DNA from: Hymenobacter edaphi | GTDB taxonomy: Bacteria > Bacteroidota > Bacteroidia > Cytophagales > Hymenobacteraceae | Assembly: GCF_003258365.1 (NCBI RefSeq) | Contig: NZ_QHKM01000002.1 | Location: 124,001 to 188,000, forward strand | DNA length: 64,000 nt | Reading direction: 5' to 3' | Shown here: positions 28,324 through 36,689 of the stretch, piece by piece | How positions within the stretch are numbered: position 1 is the stretch's first letter | How the letters are laid out: every line of letters starts with the position of its first letter | The notes under the pieces: model-generated | The model's input: only the letters and a program-made list of their open reading frames with translations | What the model was told of the DNA's origin: nothing | Database searches by the model: none | Program-made: the position numbers and the translations under genes

Positions 28324-29549
28324 CAGGGAAGCGACGTGGGCGGCTGGTCGGTGGGCGGCAGGGTGCGGGCCTGCCGGCGCAGGTACCAGCTCAGGCCGAG
28401 CAGCAAGAGCCCGCCGAGCAGGAAAAACAACGACTTGTTCAGGAAGTCCCAGGTCAGCTTGAAGTACGCCACCATGGTGGTCAGCACGAAGAGCACGGTG
28501 CCGAGGTTGACGCGCTCGGGCGCCTGCTCGCGGAAGCCCCGGTAGAGCACCGAGCCGGAGTAGGCGTAGAGCACCACCAGCGCCGCCACGGCCAGCGGCA
28601 GCCCGCCGGGAAAGTAGTAGCCGGGCAGCAGCAGCAGCCAGTCGGTGGTGCTGCCGAGGCGGCCGCGGGCGCGCTTGCCGGCCACCGAAATCAGCAGCAC
28701 CAGCAGCAGCGCCCCCAGAAATCCTACGAACTGCGGCCGGAGCCGGTCGGTGTAGCTGCCGGCCTCGCCGAACATGGCCAGCCCGAGCATGAACAGGAAC
28801 GCGGCCACCAGCGGCGGGGCCTGCCAGGTGCGGGCCGCCGGCCGGTCCGGCTGCCAGTCACCGACGGCGTACACCAGCATGGTCGGCACGAAAAACCAGG
28901 TGATTTTCAGGTGCAGGTGCTCGATCAGCAGGGCCGATTGCCACAGCAGCCCGGTGGCCAGCACCGCCCCGCAGAAGCCGTCGGGGCGGCGCCACCAGTA
29001 GTAGCCCAGTCCGCCGGCCGTCAGCAGGGCGGTGGCGTAGCTGTAGGTGCTCAGGCTGCCCACGCTGTAGCCCTGCGCCATGGCCCCGATAAACACGGTG
29101 AGCAGCAGCAGCGTGCGGCTCTGGTACACGTAAGTCAGCGCCACGCCGGCCACCACCCAGGCCAGCAGCCCGGTCACGTCGTAGCCCACGAGCTGGTAAA
29201 GCTGGCTGGTGAGCACGATGCTGGCCCCGAACAGCAGCAAGCCCAGGCTGGCCAGCCCCACGCCCAGCCCGCGGTGCCCGCCGGCCAGGAAATACTCGCT
29301 GCCGGCATAGGCGCCCACCAGCGCGCCGATGAGCAGGCCCAGCCGCAAAACTTCGGGCAGGTCCTGCCAGTTGGCGGCCACCACGCTCAGCGCGCTCAGG
29401 CCCACCAGCACCGAGCCCAGAATCGGCAGCAGCCCGATGGCGCGGGGCTGCTCGGGGTACAGCGCCCGCAGCTGCTGCAGCTGCGCGGGGCTGATGATGC
29501 CGCGCTCCACCCAGCCGGGCCCTTCGGTATCGAGGAAGTGTTGACTCAT
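28323..29549 (-). CDS. DUF2157 multi-pass membrane protein
   Basis: 408 residues. The short N-terminal segment WVERGIISPAQLQQL is typical of DUF2157, followed by about 12 hydrophobic segments. It sits first in a two-gene unit with the GDYXXLXY gene. Function unknown; located in the inner membrane. Confidence 0.8.
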   Translation of the reverse strand: MSQHFLDTEGPGWVERGIISPAQLQQLRALYPEQPRAIGLLPILGSVLVGLSALSVVAANWQDLPEVLRLGLLIGALVGAYAGSEYFLAGGHRGLGVGLASLGLLLFGASIVLTSQLYQLVGYDVTGLLAWVVAGVALTYVYQSRTLLLLTVFIGAMAQGYSVGSLSTYSYATALLTAGGLGYYWWRRPDGFCGAVLATGLLWQSALLIEHLHLKITWFFVPTMLVYAVGDWQPDRPAARTWQAPPLVAAFLFMLGLAMFGEAGSYTDRLRPQFVGFLGALLLVLLISVAGKRARGRLGSTTDWLLLLPGYYFPGGLPLAVAALVVLYAYSGSVLYRGFREQAPERVNLGTVLFVLTTMVAYFKLTWDFLNKSLFFLLGGLLLLGLSWYLRRQARTLPPTDQPPTSLP

Positions 29550-29598
29550 AATGCGGCTTCAACTTACGCGGAACCGCGGAAACAGACCGGGTCGATTG

Positions 29599-30144
29599 TT
29601 ATTCTTCGACGTGCCCGCGGCCGTTAGCCCACGCTGTTCGTGCCCGGCAGCGCTGGTCGGAGCGCCGGTTGTGGCCGAGCCAGGGACTGCGCCGGTCGGT
29701 GGAAAAGCACACCGCATCTTCCATGATGGGTGAGCCCGGGCGAATCATCAGGCCGTTAAGCGGACAGGTATCGTAGCCGCAGCTGTGCTTGGAGTACGTG
29801 CCGAAGTTGCGGTGCCGGAGGCGCTTATCGGCCAGCAGGCGCTGCTGCGCCTGGCTGATTTGCTTCCAAAACGCCCGTTCGTCGGCCACGGTCAGCTCCT
29901 GGCCCAGGGTGCAAAGGCGGAAATACGTGCGCGGGTCCTTCAGCTGCAGAAACGCGTAGAACTTCGGAAATACGTCGATGGCGGCATCCCGCAGGCGCTG
30001 GCGCTGCGCCAGGTCCAGCTTGTCGTTTTCGAGCAGGCTGCGAAACAGGCCCAGTGAGTTGAAATCGGTGTAGCGCCGGTAGTTGGCCAGCAGGTGCCGG
30101 TACTCGGCCTCGGTGAGTTGGTTGAGAAGACGGTTGAGCTTCAT
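29599..30144 (-). CDS. conserved hypothetical protein
   Basis: 181 residues from the ATG at 30144 (MKLNRLLNQLTEAEY). Mainly helical and charged, with a C-terminal segment NFGTYSKHSCGYDTCPLNGL containing two Cys and a His. No signal peptide. I do not recognise the family. It may be in one unit with the zinc-ribbon gene upstream. Confidence 0.6.
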   Translation of the reverse strand: MKLNRLLNQLTEAEYRHLLANYRRYTDFNSLGLFRSLLENDKLDLAQRQRLRDAAIDVFPKFYAFLQLKDPRTYFRLCTLGQELTVADERAFWKQISQAQQRLLADKRLRHRNFGTYSKHSCGYDTCPLNGLMIRPGSPIMEDAVCFSTDRRSPWLGHNRRSDQRCRARTAWANGRGHVEE

Positions 30145-30212
30145 GGCAAACGAAAGCGGCCGGTGCCGGGCTGCAGAAGTGCCCGGCACCGGCCGTCAAC
30201 GGATAATCAGAA

Positions 30213-30461
30213 TTAGCGGGCCACGGGCTGCAGCTCGGCTACCAGTTGCTCGGCCACCCACTGGTCCAGGTTGCGGTACCAGTCGAGGTGGGGCGACCAG
30301 CCGGCGCAGCTCAGGCACTGCGTGTCGTGCCAGCGGTGCAGGCAGCGCGGGCAGGTGCCGCCGGTGTCGAACGTGTTCCAGGAATGGCCGCAGGTGCATT
30401 GCCAGCGCGACCCGGCCTGGGGCTGCCAGTCGCATTTGGGGCAGGCTATTTCCACTTCCAT
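30213..30461 (-). CDS. zinc-ribbon protein, unknown
   Basis: 82 residues with CPKC, CTCGH, CPRC and CLSC pairs, enough Cys for two zinc ribbons. The C-terminus is a short helix (LDQWVAEQLVAEL). Cytoplasmic; the role is unknown. It starts 27 nt after mnmD on the same strand. Confidence 0.7.
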   Translation of the reverse strand: MEVEIACPKCDWQPQAGSRWQCTCGHSWNTFDTGGTCPRCLHRWHDTQCLSCAGWSPHLDWYRNLDQWVAEQLVAELQPVAR

Positions 30462-30488
30462 CGCGCGCTACGGGGTCTTCGACGGGTT

Positions 30489-31169
30489 TTAGCGTTTCCA
30501 GGCCCGGGTCATTTCGCGCTTGCCGGCCGGGCCGGGCAGGCTTTCCACCTGCCAGCCGGCGGCTTTCAGGCTGCGCTTGAAGGAGCCCTTGGCGCAGTAG
30601 CTCACCAGGCAGCCGCCGGGGGCTGCGGCGGCGTAGAGCTGCTGAAACACCTCGTCGGTCCACATATCGGGCTGCTTTTCGGGCGCGAAGGCGTCGAAAT
30701 AGATAACCTGGTAGGTGTCTTCGGCCAGGGGCAGATCCTGCAGGGCGCCTTCCAGCTTGAGCAGGGCAAACTGCGCGGTCAGGGCCTCGGGCGTTTCCCA
30801 GCTGGCCTCGTGCAGCAATTCATAGCACTCCAGCAGCTCGGGGTTGAGGATGTAGCGCTCGGCGCCGAGCTTGCGGATAACCGCCGCCGACAGCGGATGC
30901 TTCTCGATGGTGTCGTAGAAAATGGGGGCCTTGGCGGTGAGGCTGCGCTGCAGCGTGAGCAGCGCGTTCAGGCCGGTACCGAAGCCGATTTCCAGCACCC
31001 ACACCGGGGCCGGGCCGGTGGCCGTGGCCAGCACCGGTTCCAGCCCGGCTTGCAGGTACACGTGCAGCGCCTCCTGCACGGCGCCGTGCGTGGAGTGGTA
31101 ATGCTCGTCGAGCGCGGGCACGTACAGCGTATTGGAGCCGTCGGCCGTGGGGCGTACTTCTACAATCAT
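30489..31169 (-). CDS. mnmD: tRNA 5-methylaminomethyl-2-thiouridine methyltransferase domain protein
   Basis: 226 residues matching the methyltransferase half of E. coli MnmC: VLEIGFGTGLNALLTL is the SAM-binding glycine motif, and VIYFDAFAPEKQPDMWT is the typical D-A-F-x-P-x-K-x-P-x-W motif. It performs the last methylation to mnm5(s2)U34 in tRNA. The oxidase half (MnmC1) is absent, as in stand-alone MnmD proteins. The ATG at 31169 gives MIVEVRPTADGS. Confidence 0.88.
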   Translation of the reverse strand: MIVEVRPTADGSNTLYVPALDEHYHSTHGAVQEALHVYLQAGLEPVLATATGPAPVWVLEIGFGTGLNALLTLQRSLTAKAPIFYDTIEKHPLSAAVIRKLGAERYILNPELLECYELLHEASWETPEALTAQFALLKLEGALQDLPLAEDTYQVIYFDAFAPEKQPDMWTDEVFQQLYAAAAPGGCLVSYCAKGSFKRSLKAAGWQVESLPGPAGKREMTRAWKR

Positions 31170-31394
31170 TAGGGGAACGGTGAAGAAGAAGGGAACAGAG
31201 GGGAGAATGAACCGGTGGGGAGCCGGGCGGCGGGGTAAGATACGGGCAAAACGTTCGTTCACCAATTCGGCATGCCGATATTTGCCTCCCCCGAAAAACT
31301 TGTCTTTCAACGTGCTGCCTCGCCCGGCGGCGCGGCCTTAATCGTATCTGCGGCCCGGTAAGTTTCACCGCCGGCGCGCTTTTTTTGCCGGCTC

Positions 31395-31829
31395 ATGGCC
31401 CGAATCAAACTTGTCCTGCCCCAGTCCTTTTCCGTGGCCGTGGAACTGCCCGTGCGCATCACCGACCTGAACTACGGCAACCACCTCGGCAACGACGCCC
31501 TGGTGAGCCTGCTGCACGAGGCCCGGGTGCAGTTTCTGCGCCACGTGCAGCTGGCGGAGCTGGACCCCGCCACCGGCCAGGGCCTGATCATGGCCGATCT
31601 GGCCGTCGAGTACAGAGGGGAGGGTTTCTACGGCGACGTGCTGCGCGTGCAGATGGCTGCTACCGAACTGCACAAGTACGGCTTCGACGTGGTGTACCAG
31701 GTGCAGACCACCGCCGGCCGCGACATTGCCCGCGCCAAAACCGGCATGCTCTGCTTCGACTATACCACCCGCAAGCTGCGGAGCCTGCCCGCCGAGGTGG
31801 CCACCCGCCTGACGGGGCAAGGTGAATGA
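31395..31829 (+). CDS. 4HBT hot-dog thioesterase
   Basis: 144 residues. RITDLNYGNHLGNDALVSLL is the 4HBT pattern with an acidic residue and Asn-His near the helix start; EYRGEGFYGDVLRV follows. Such proteins hydrolyse acyl-CoA or acyl-ACP thioesters. Substrate unknown. It is divergent from mnmD. Confidence 0.8.
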   Translation: MARIKLVLPQSFSVAVELPVRITDLNYGNHLGNDALVSLLHEARVQFLRHVQLAELDPATGQGLIMADLAVEYRGEGFYGDVLRVQMAATELHKYGFDVVYQVQTTAGRDIARAKTGMLCFDYTTRKLRSLPAEVATRLTGQGE

Positions 31830-31843
31830 GTGATTTAGAAGAA

Positions 31844-31934
31844 CGTCATGCTGAGCCTGTCGAAGCATCTCTACCGCTTCGTCAGATAGTGTTCAACGAA
31901 GCGGTAGAGATGCTTCGACAGGCTCAGCATGACG
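31844..31934. repeat. perfect 38-bp inverted repeat
   Basis: Arms 31844-31881 and 31897-31934 are exact reverse complements (beginning cgtcatgctgagcctgtcga) with a 15-nt loop. A degenerate relative lies at 1439-1517. It sits 14 nt after the thioesterase stop and could terminate it; it is probably a dispersed REP-like element. Confidence 0.88.
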
Positions 31935-32053
31935 GCAACTACTCGGATTCAACCCGCAAGACATCCTGCGGGGCTCGACATGACGTTCTGAGTCAATGGA
32001 TTCATACAGCACAATGACCACCCGCGCCGGGAACCTAAGCGGCGGCTAGTTTG

Positions 32054-32061
32054 TACCTTTG
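32054..32061 (+). promoter_or_regulatory. -7 box TACCTTTG directly before rlmN
   Basis: An exact TAnnTTTG that ends 4 nt before the rlmN ATG. If used, transcription starts at or very near the first codon. Confidence 0.5.
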
Positions 32062-32065
32062 TGCC

Positions 32066-33139
32066 ATGATTACGCTGCCCATCGTCACCCGACGCGACAT
32101 CCGCAAACTCTCGCTCGACGAGCTGAAAGCTTTCTTCGTTGAGCACGGCGAAAAGCCCTTCCGCGCCAAACAGGTGATGGAGTGGCTCTGGCGCAACGTA
32201 GCCACCTCGTTCAGCGAGATGAACAACATCTCGCTGAGCACCCGCGAGCTGCTCGAAGCCCACTTTTCTATCAACGCGGTGCAGATCCACACCCAGCAGC
32301 AAAGCTCGGACGGCACCATCAAGTACGCCTTCCGCCTGCACGACGGGCACCTCGTCGAGGGCGTGCTCATCCCCAAGGATGAGCGCATGACGGCCTGCAT
32401 TTCCTCGCAGGTGGGCTGCTCGCTCACCTGTAAGTTCTGCGCCACCGGCTACATGGAGCGCAAGCGCAACCTCGACACGGCCGAAATCTTCGACCAGGTG
32501 GCCATTATCGCCCAGCAGGCGCAGGAGCACTTCGGCACCCCGCTCACCAATATCGTGTACATGGGCATGGGCGAGCCGCTGCTGAACTACGCCAACGTGC
32601 TCAAGAGCGTGGAGCGCATCACCGATAACAAGGAGGGGCTGGGCATGGCTGCCCGCCGCCTCACCGTGAGCACCGCCGGCATCTCCAAGATGATCAAGAA
32701 GCTGGCCGACGACGGCTTCAAGGCCAACCTGGCGCTGAGCCTGCACGCGCCCACCGACGAGAAGCGCAACACCATCATGCCCATCAACGAGTCGAACTCG
32801 CTGCCGGTGCTGAAGGAGGCCCTGCAGCACTACCACCAGGTGACGGGCCGCATGGTGACCTACGAGTACATCGTGTTCGACAACTTCAACGACTCGATCG
32901 AGGATGCCAAGGCGCTGCTGGAAATCACGAAGTGGATTCCCTGCAAGGTGAATTTGATCGAGTACAACCCCATTGCGCCGGCCGCCTTCCTCAATGCTCA
33001 GGAAGACCGCCTCGTGCCCTTTATGAAGTACCTGGCCGACCGCGGCGTGCAGGTAAACGTGCGCCGCTCGCGCGGCAAGGACATCGACGCAGCCTGCGGG
33101 CAGCTGGCCACCAAGGAGGGCCAGCCCCAGCCGGCGTAG
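32066..33139 (+). CDS. rlmN: dual-specificity RNA methyltransferase RlmN
   Basis: 357 residues. The radical SAM cluster residues are Cys118, Cys122 and Cys125 (CSLTCKFC), and the catalytic Cys is at about 344 (DIDAACGQL). VYMGMGEPLLNY and LALSLHAPTDEKRN are family signatures. It methylates C2 of A2503 in 23S rRNA and A37 of some tRNAs. The ATG at 32066 is the only one that gives the conserved N-terminus. Confidence 0.96.
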   Translation: MITLPIVTRRDIRKLSLDELKAFFVEHGEKPFRAKQVMEWLWRNVATSFSEMNNISLSTRELLEAHFSINAVQIHTQQQSSDGTIKYAFRLHDGHLVEGVLIPKDERMTACISSQVGCSLTCKFCATGYMERKRNLDTAEIFDQVAIIAQQAQEHFGTPLTNIVYMGMGEPLLNYANVLKSVERITDNKEGLGMAARRLTVSTAGISKMIKKLADDGFKANLALSLHAPTDEKRNTIMPINESNSLPVLKEALQHYHQVTGRMVTYEYIVFDNFNDSIEDAKALLEITKWIPCKVNLIEYNPIAPAAFLNAQEDRLVPFMKYLADRGVQVNVRRSRGKDIDAACGQLATKEGQPQPA

Positions 33140-33160
33140 GGCAGCCCCGGCACCGAAACG

Positions 33161-33203
33161 CGCAACGGCCCGCCGAGCAGCATTTGCTCGGCGGGCCGTT
33201 GCG
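33161..33203. terminator. bidirectional terminator between convergent genes
   Basis: 19-bp perfect arms (cgcaacggcccgccgagca and its complement) with a 5-nt loop, between rlmN and the exported protein gene. Confidence 0.8.
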
Positions 33204-33219
33204 CGTGTGGACCAAGGAA

Positions 33220-33924
33220 TTAATTGGTGCCGAAGGCGGCGACCAGCGCCGTGCACTGACTTGTGGTCAGCTTGCCCACTTTGGCCCCCATCGTTTGCAG
33301 CCGCTCCGAATCCAGGAAGATTTCGGGGCCGTACTGGGCGCTGATTTCCTTGGCGTGGGCCTTGGTGACGCGCTGCATCGCCTGCTGAATCAGCTGCAGG
33401 CGCTGGTCTACCGACTGGCCTGCCAGGGGTTGCTTGGCGGTAACTGCGGTGAGGTCGGCGCAAACGCCCTGCGCCAGCTTCTCCAGCAGGGGCCGTTCGG
33501 CCTCCGTAACGGTCAGATCAAGGGTCGCTACCGTCTCGGCCGGGCGGCCGGCCAGCCGCGTAAACAGTACCAGCGCCACGGGGCAATCGGTCATCAGCTT
33601 GACGCCCACCCGCTGGCCCAGCGCCTGCATGGCGAGCTGCGAATCGGCGCCGCCGGTCTGCATCAGCTGCTCCACCTCGGCCGGATGCCGCATGGCCGTC
33701 TGCATCATCGACTGCTGCAGCGTGCTGCGGGCCTCTTCCTGGCTGAGCCGGGCGAAGGGCTTGGCGGCGTTCAGCTTCTCGAAATCCTGGCAGATTTCGG
33801 TGCTGAGCTGGCTTTCCAGCTGCGCGGTGGACGAAGCGGCCGCCGGGGCGGGTGTGGCTTTGGTTTGGCCGAGGGCGGCCAGCGGCAGCAGGGCAGCGGC
33901 CACCAGGAAAAACGTGCGGGTCAT
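33220..33924 (-). CDS. exported protein with internal duplication
   Basis: 234 residues with a signal peptide (FFLVAAALLPLAALGQ). Two related halves are visible: LSTEICQDFEKL...LQQSMMQTAMRHPAEV...CPVALVLF and LAQGVCADLTAV...IQQAMQRVTKAHAKEI...CTALVAAF. Each has two Cys, which may form a disulphide in the periplasm. It is 53 nt downstream of the LytTR regulator on the same strand and may be part of that unit. No family recognised. Confidence 0.65.
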   Translation of the reverse strand: MTRTFFLVAAALLPLAALGQTKATPAPAAASSTAQLESQLSTEICQDFEKLNAAKPFARLSQEEARSTLQQSMMQTAMRHPAEVEQLMQTGGADSQLAMQALGQRVGVKLMTDCPVALVLFTRLAGRPAETVATLDLTVTEAERPLLEKLAQGVCADLTAVTAKQPLAGQSVDQRLQLIQQAMQRVTKAHAKEISAQYGPEIFLDSERLQTMGAKVGKLTTSQCTALVAAFGTN

Positions 33925-33977
33925 GCCGGAGGGATATAGCCCAAAGGTACGCCGCCCCGGCCGATTGGGGCCCGCCC

Positions 33978-34736
33978 CTACAGCTCGATCAGGCGCTTGA
34001 GGTTGCCGCCGTAGGCCAGCCCGGTTTCCAGGCACGAGGCGGCGCGGTCGGTGAGCGTGACGAGGAACTTGCCGCCGAAGTAGCGCTGCAGGTTGCTGAT
34101 GTGGTGGGTGTTGACGATGCACGAGCGGCTGATGCGCACGAATTGCTCGGGCAGCTTTTCCTCCAGCGCGGCAATGGTGTAGCTGCTCAGGTACTGCTGG
34201 CCCTCCACCGTGCGCACGAACACGTAGCGCTCCTGCGACTCGAAGTAGCTGATGTCGTTCATCGAGAGCAGCAGGATTTTCTCGCCCGACTTCACCGAGA
34301 GGCTGCGCAGCGTCTCGCGCGGCTTGAGCTGCTGCAGCAGCTGGCCCAGGTCGTCGAGGTTGAGGCCGGCGGTGGAGCGGGCCGGGCGCAGCTGCCGCAG
34401 CCGGGCAATGGTTTTGGCCAGGCGGGCCGGCTCGATGGGCTTGAGCAGGTAGTCGATGGAACACTCCTCGAAGGCCTGCACGGCGTAATGGTCGTAGGCG
34501 GTGGTGAACACCACGCTGGGCAGCTCCTCCAGCTGCGAGAGCAGCTCGAAGCCGTTGAGCAGCGGCATTTCGATGTCGAGGAACACTACGTCGGGGCGCA
34601 GGGCGCGCACCAGGGTCAGCCCTTCGGCACCGTTGGCGGCCTGGCCCACCACCTGCACGTCGGCGGGGTAGTGGCTAAGCAAGGACGTGAGCCGCCGGAG
34701 GGCCAGGGGCTCGTCGTCGATCAGAATGGCTTGCAT
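33978..34736 (-). CDS. LytTR-family response regulator
   Basis: 252 residues. Receiver domain with LIDDEP, phosphoacceptor Asp54 (VVFLDIEMP) and Lys99 (YLLKP); LytTR DNA-binding domain from ~150 (LLLSMNDISYFESQERYVFV, VRISRSCIVNTHHI). Its start codon lies inside the 3' end of the kinase gene (62-nt overlap). It is the nearest candidate for binding the operators before the azole-peptide operon and before its own operon. Confidence 0.92.
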   Translation of the reverse strand: MQAILIDDEPLALRRLTSLLSHYPADVQVVGQAANGAEGLTLVRALRPDVVFLDIEMPLLNGFELLSQLEELPSVVFTTAYDHYAVQAFEECSIDYLLKPIEPARLAKTIARLRQLRPARSTAGLNLDDLGQLLQQLKPRETLRSLSVKSGEKILLLSMNDISYFESQERYVFVRTVEGQQYLSSYTIAALEEKLPEQFVRISRSCIVNTHHISNLQRYFGGKFLVTLTDRAASCLETGLAYGGNLKRLIEL

Positions 34737-35829
34737 GAGTTGGGGAATCGGAAGATGAAGTGAGCAAATGGGCCGCAAAGGCAATTTCGACCTGCTTGCG
34801 GGGCGTGGCCTGAATGCTGAGCGTGGCGTCGGGGCCGTAGAGCAGGCGCAGCTTGTCCTGAATGCTCTGCAGGCCGTAGCCGGGGAGCACCGCCCCCGGG
34901 AAGGCCGGGCCGTTGTCGTGCACGGCCAGCACCACCTCGGCGCCGCGGCGCCGGATGTCGACGTGGATGTGGCCGTGCTCGGCCAGGCGCGAGATGCCGT
35001 GCTTCACGGCGTTTTCGACCAGGGGCTGCAGCAGAAAGCGCGGAATCAGCAGGTGCTCCAGCGCGGGGGCCACGTCCACGGAATAGGTCAGGCGCTCCTG
35101 AAAGCGCACCTGCTCGATGGCCAGGTAGGTGCGCACGATGTCCAGCTCGCTGTGCACCGCGTTCAGGGGCGAGCCGCTGGTGCCGGTGGTATAGCGAAAC
35201 AGCTTGGCCAGCAGCAGGGTCATTTCCTCGGCGCGGGCCGGGTCCAGCGTCACCAGGCTGGCAATGCTGTTGAGCGCGTTGAAGAGGAAGTGCGGGTTGA
35301 TGCGGGCCTGCAGCGCGTCCAGCTCGGCCTTGGTGCGCAGCTTTTCCAGCTGCAGCAGCTGGTAGGCCTGGTCGCTGATGGTCTGGCCCAGCTGCGAGTA
35401 CCGCTCCCAGAGGAAGTAGTAGAGCACGGCCACCACCACCGGCGACACTTTCACCGGCAGGGCCGACTCGCCGCCCAGCGGCAGGCCGCTGCCGTCCAGC
35501 TGGCGTAGCACCAGCCACATCAGCCACTCGGCCACCAGGGCCAGCACCAGGGTGGCCAGCATCACGGCCGCGTACTGCTGCCAGCGCCGGGGCAGGCCGT
35601 GGCGGCGCAGGCGCATCACCACCTGGCACACCAGCAGCGCCACCACCGCATCCACGATGTTGGCGCCGATGGTGCCGAGCATGTACACCAGGCTTTCCTC
35701 GGTGACGTAGACAAACTCGGTGGTGAAGTACACGATGCCGCTGATGCCGTAGGCCATCAGCACGCAAACCCCGAGCGAGCCAAGGACGCCGCGCAGGGAG
35801 TGGGCAAACAGGTGGCGGGAGAAGTTCAT
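34675..35829 (-). CDS. LytS-like sensor histidine kinase
   Basis: 384 residues. About four TM segments in the first 145 residues without a clear sensor domain, a short coiled coil, then the His_kinase domain with phosphoacceptor His180 (RINPHFLFNALNSI) and HATPase (VENAVKHG, GYGLQSIQDKL). The last ~20 residues overlap the regulator gene in another frame. It pairs with the LytTR regulator. The signal could be the peptide made by the neighbouring operon, as in quorum-sensing pairs, but this is inference. Confidence 0.9.
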   Translation of the reverse strand: MNFSRHLFAHSLRGVLGSLGVCVLMAYGISGIVYFTTEFVYVTEESLVYMLGTIGANIVDAVVALLVCQVVMRLRRHGLPRRWQQYAAVMLATLVLALVAEWLMWLVLRQLDGSGLPLGGESALPVKVSPVVVAVLYYFLWERYSQLGQTISDQAYQLLQLEKLRTKAELDALQARINPHFLFNALNSIASLVTLDPARAEEMTLLLAKLFRYTTGTSGSPLNAVHSELDIVRTYLAIEQVRFQERLTYSVDVAPALEHLLIPRFLLQPLVENAVKHGISRLAEHGHIHVDIRRRGAEVVLAVHDNGPAFPGAVLPGYGLQSIQDKLRLLYGPDATLSIQATPRKQVEIAFAAHLLTSSSDSPTHASHSDRRRAPGPPAAHVLA

Positions 35830-35903
35830 GGGGCGTCGGCAGGAGTGGGCGGCGGGCCAAGGCGTCGGCGGCCCCGCCCTGAGGAGCGGAGCCGCCGGCC
35901 AGC

Positions 35904-36560
35904 TTAGTTTTTCGAGGTTTTCTCGGCCTTCTGGCAGGAAGCCAGGATCTGCTTGGCCTGGTCTTCACCCCACACCGGGTGCAGGGGCGAGGCGGGCTTG
36001 AAGGCGCCGAACTGGGCCAGCGACTCCTGCACCACCGGCAGGGCTTTGTCTTTGCCGCCGCCGTACTCCTTGGGCGTGTAGTACAGGTTCTGGGCTTTGA
36101 GCAGCGTCACGCGGGGGTTGCTGGGGTTCAGCTTCTCGGCCTTTTTCAGGCTGGTCTCCACGATGTCGCCGTATTTCTGCCAGCGCTTCTGCGGGTCCAC
36201 CGTGATGCGGGCGTTGGCGATGTTGGCGCGCAGCACCTCGATTTCCTCGTTCTGGGGCTGCAGCTTGGTGGCCTGGGCCAGGAACTTCTCGGCTTTGTCG
36301 AGCAGGGCGTCCTTCTTCACGTTGTCCTTCTCGGTGAAGGCCACGATGGTGTTGACCAGCGAGGCGTAGTAGGCCGGCAGCCAGGCCGTCTTGTCGCTCA
36401 AGCTCAGGCGCTCGAAGTCGTTGGCGGTTTGCTGCACTTCGGTCCGCGAGTGGGCCGAGGCAAACTTGGCTACCGCCGTTTCCAGCGTGGCGGGCGTCTG
36501 GGCCAGGCCGGCGAAGGCGAAGGACAGCAGCAGGGCGAGGGTAAGCGTAATGCGTTTCAT
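35904..36560 (-). CDS. exported TPR-like protein
   Basis: 218 residues with a signal peptide (LTLALLLSFAFAGLAQ) and helical repeat segments (ALLDKAEKFLAQATKLQPQN, LKKAEKLNPSNPRVTLLKAQ). The motif LYYTPKEYGGGKDKALP is shared with the TPR protein at 36681-37475 (FYTPARYGGGKKTEGYL), so the two are paralogues. First gene of the unit that holds the kinase and regulator. Function unknown; likely a periplasmic binding scaffold. Confidence 0.75.
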   Translation of the reverse strand: MKRITLTLALLLSFAFAGLAQTPATLETAVAKFASAHSRTEVQQTANDFERLSLSDKTAWLPAYYASLVNTIVAFTEKDNVKKDALLDKAEKFLAQATKLQPQNEEIEVLRANIANARITVDPQKRWQKYGDIVETSLKKAEKLNPSNPRVTLLKAQNLYYTPKEYGGGKDKALPVVQESLAQFGAFKPASPLHPVWGEDQAKQILASCQKAEKTSKN

Positions 36561-36622
36561 TGGAGAAGGGGGTTGGGGTTAAGGTTTTGAAGGTGAAAGG
36601 TTTGGCGTTTGATGTCGGTGAG

Positions 36623-36689
36623 CAAATGTGGGGCGCCGGGCGGGGCAGTTTCAACAACCGCGGGTTGTACCTTATGCCCGTTAGTTATA
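36623..36689 (-). promoter_or_regulatory. promoter and operator B (LytTR-type candidate)
   Basis: On the minus strand: TATAACTAAC (36680-36689), ten bases later TACAACCCGC inside the palindrome TACAACCCGCGGTTGTTG (36652-36669), -33 TTG (36652-36654), 21 nt, -7 CACATTTG (36623-36630). The same order and most bases occur at 43213-43298. The upstream half-site overlaps the stop codon region of the preceding TPR gene. It would drive the TPR-kinase-regulator unit. Confidence 0.6.
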
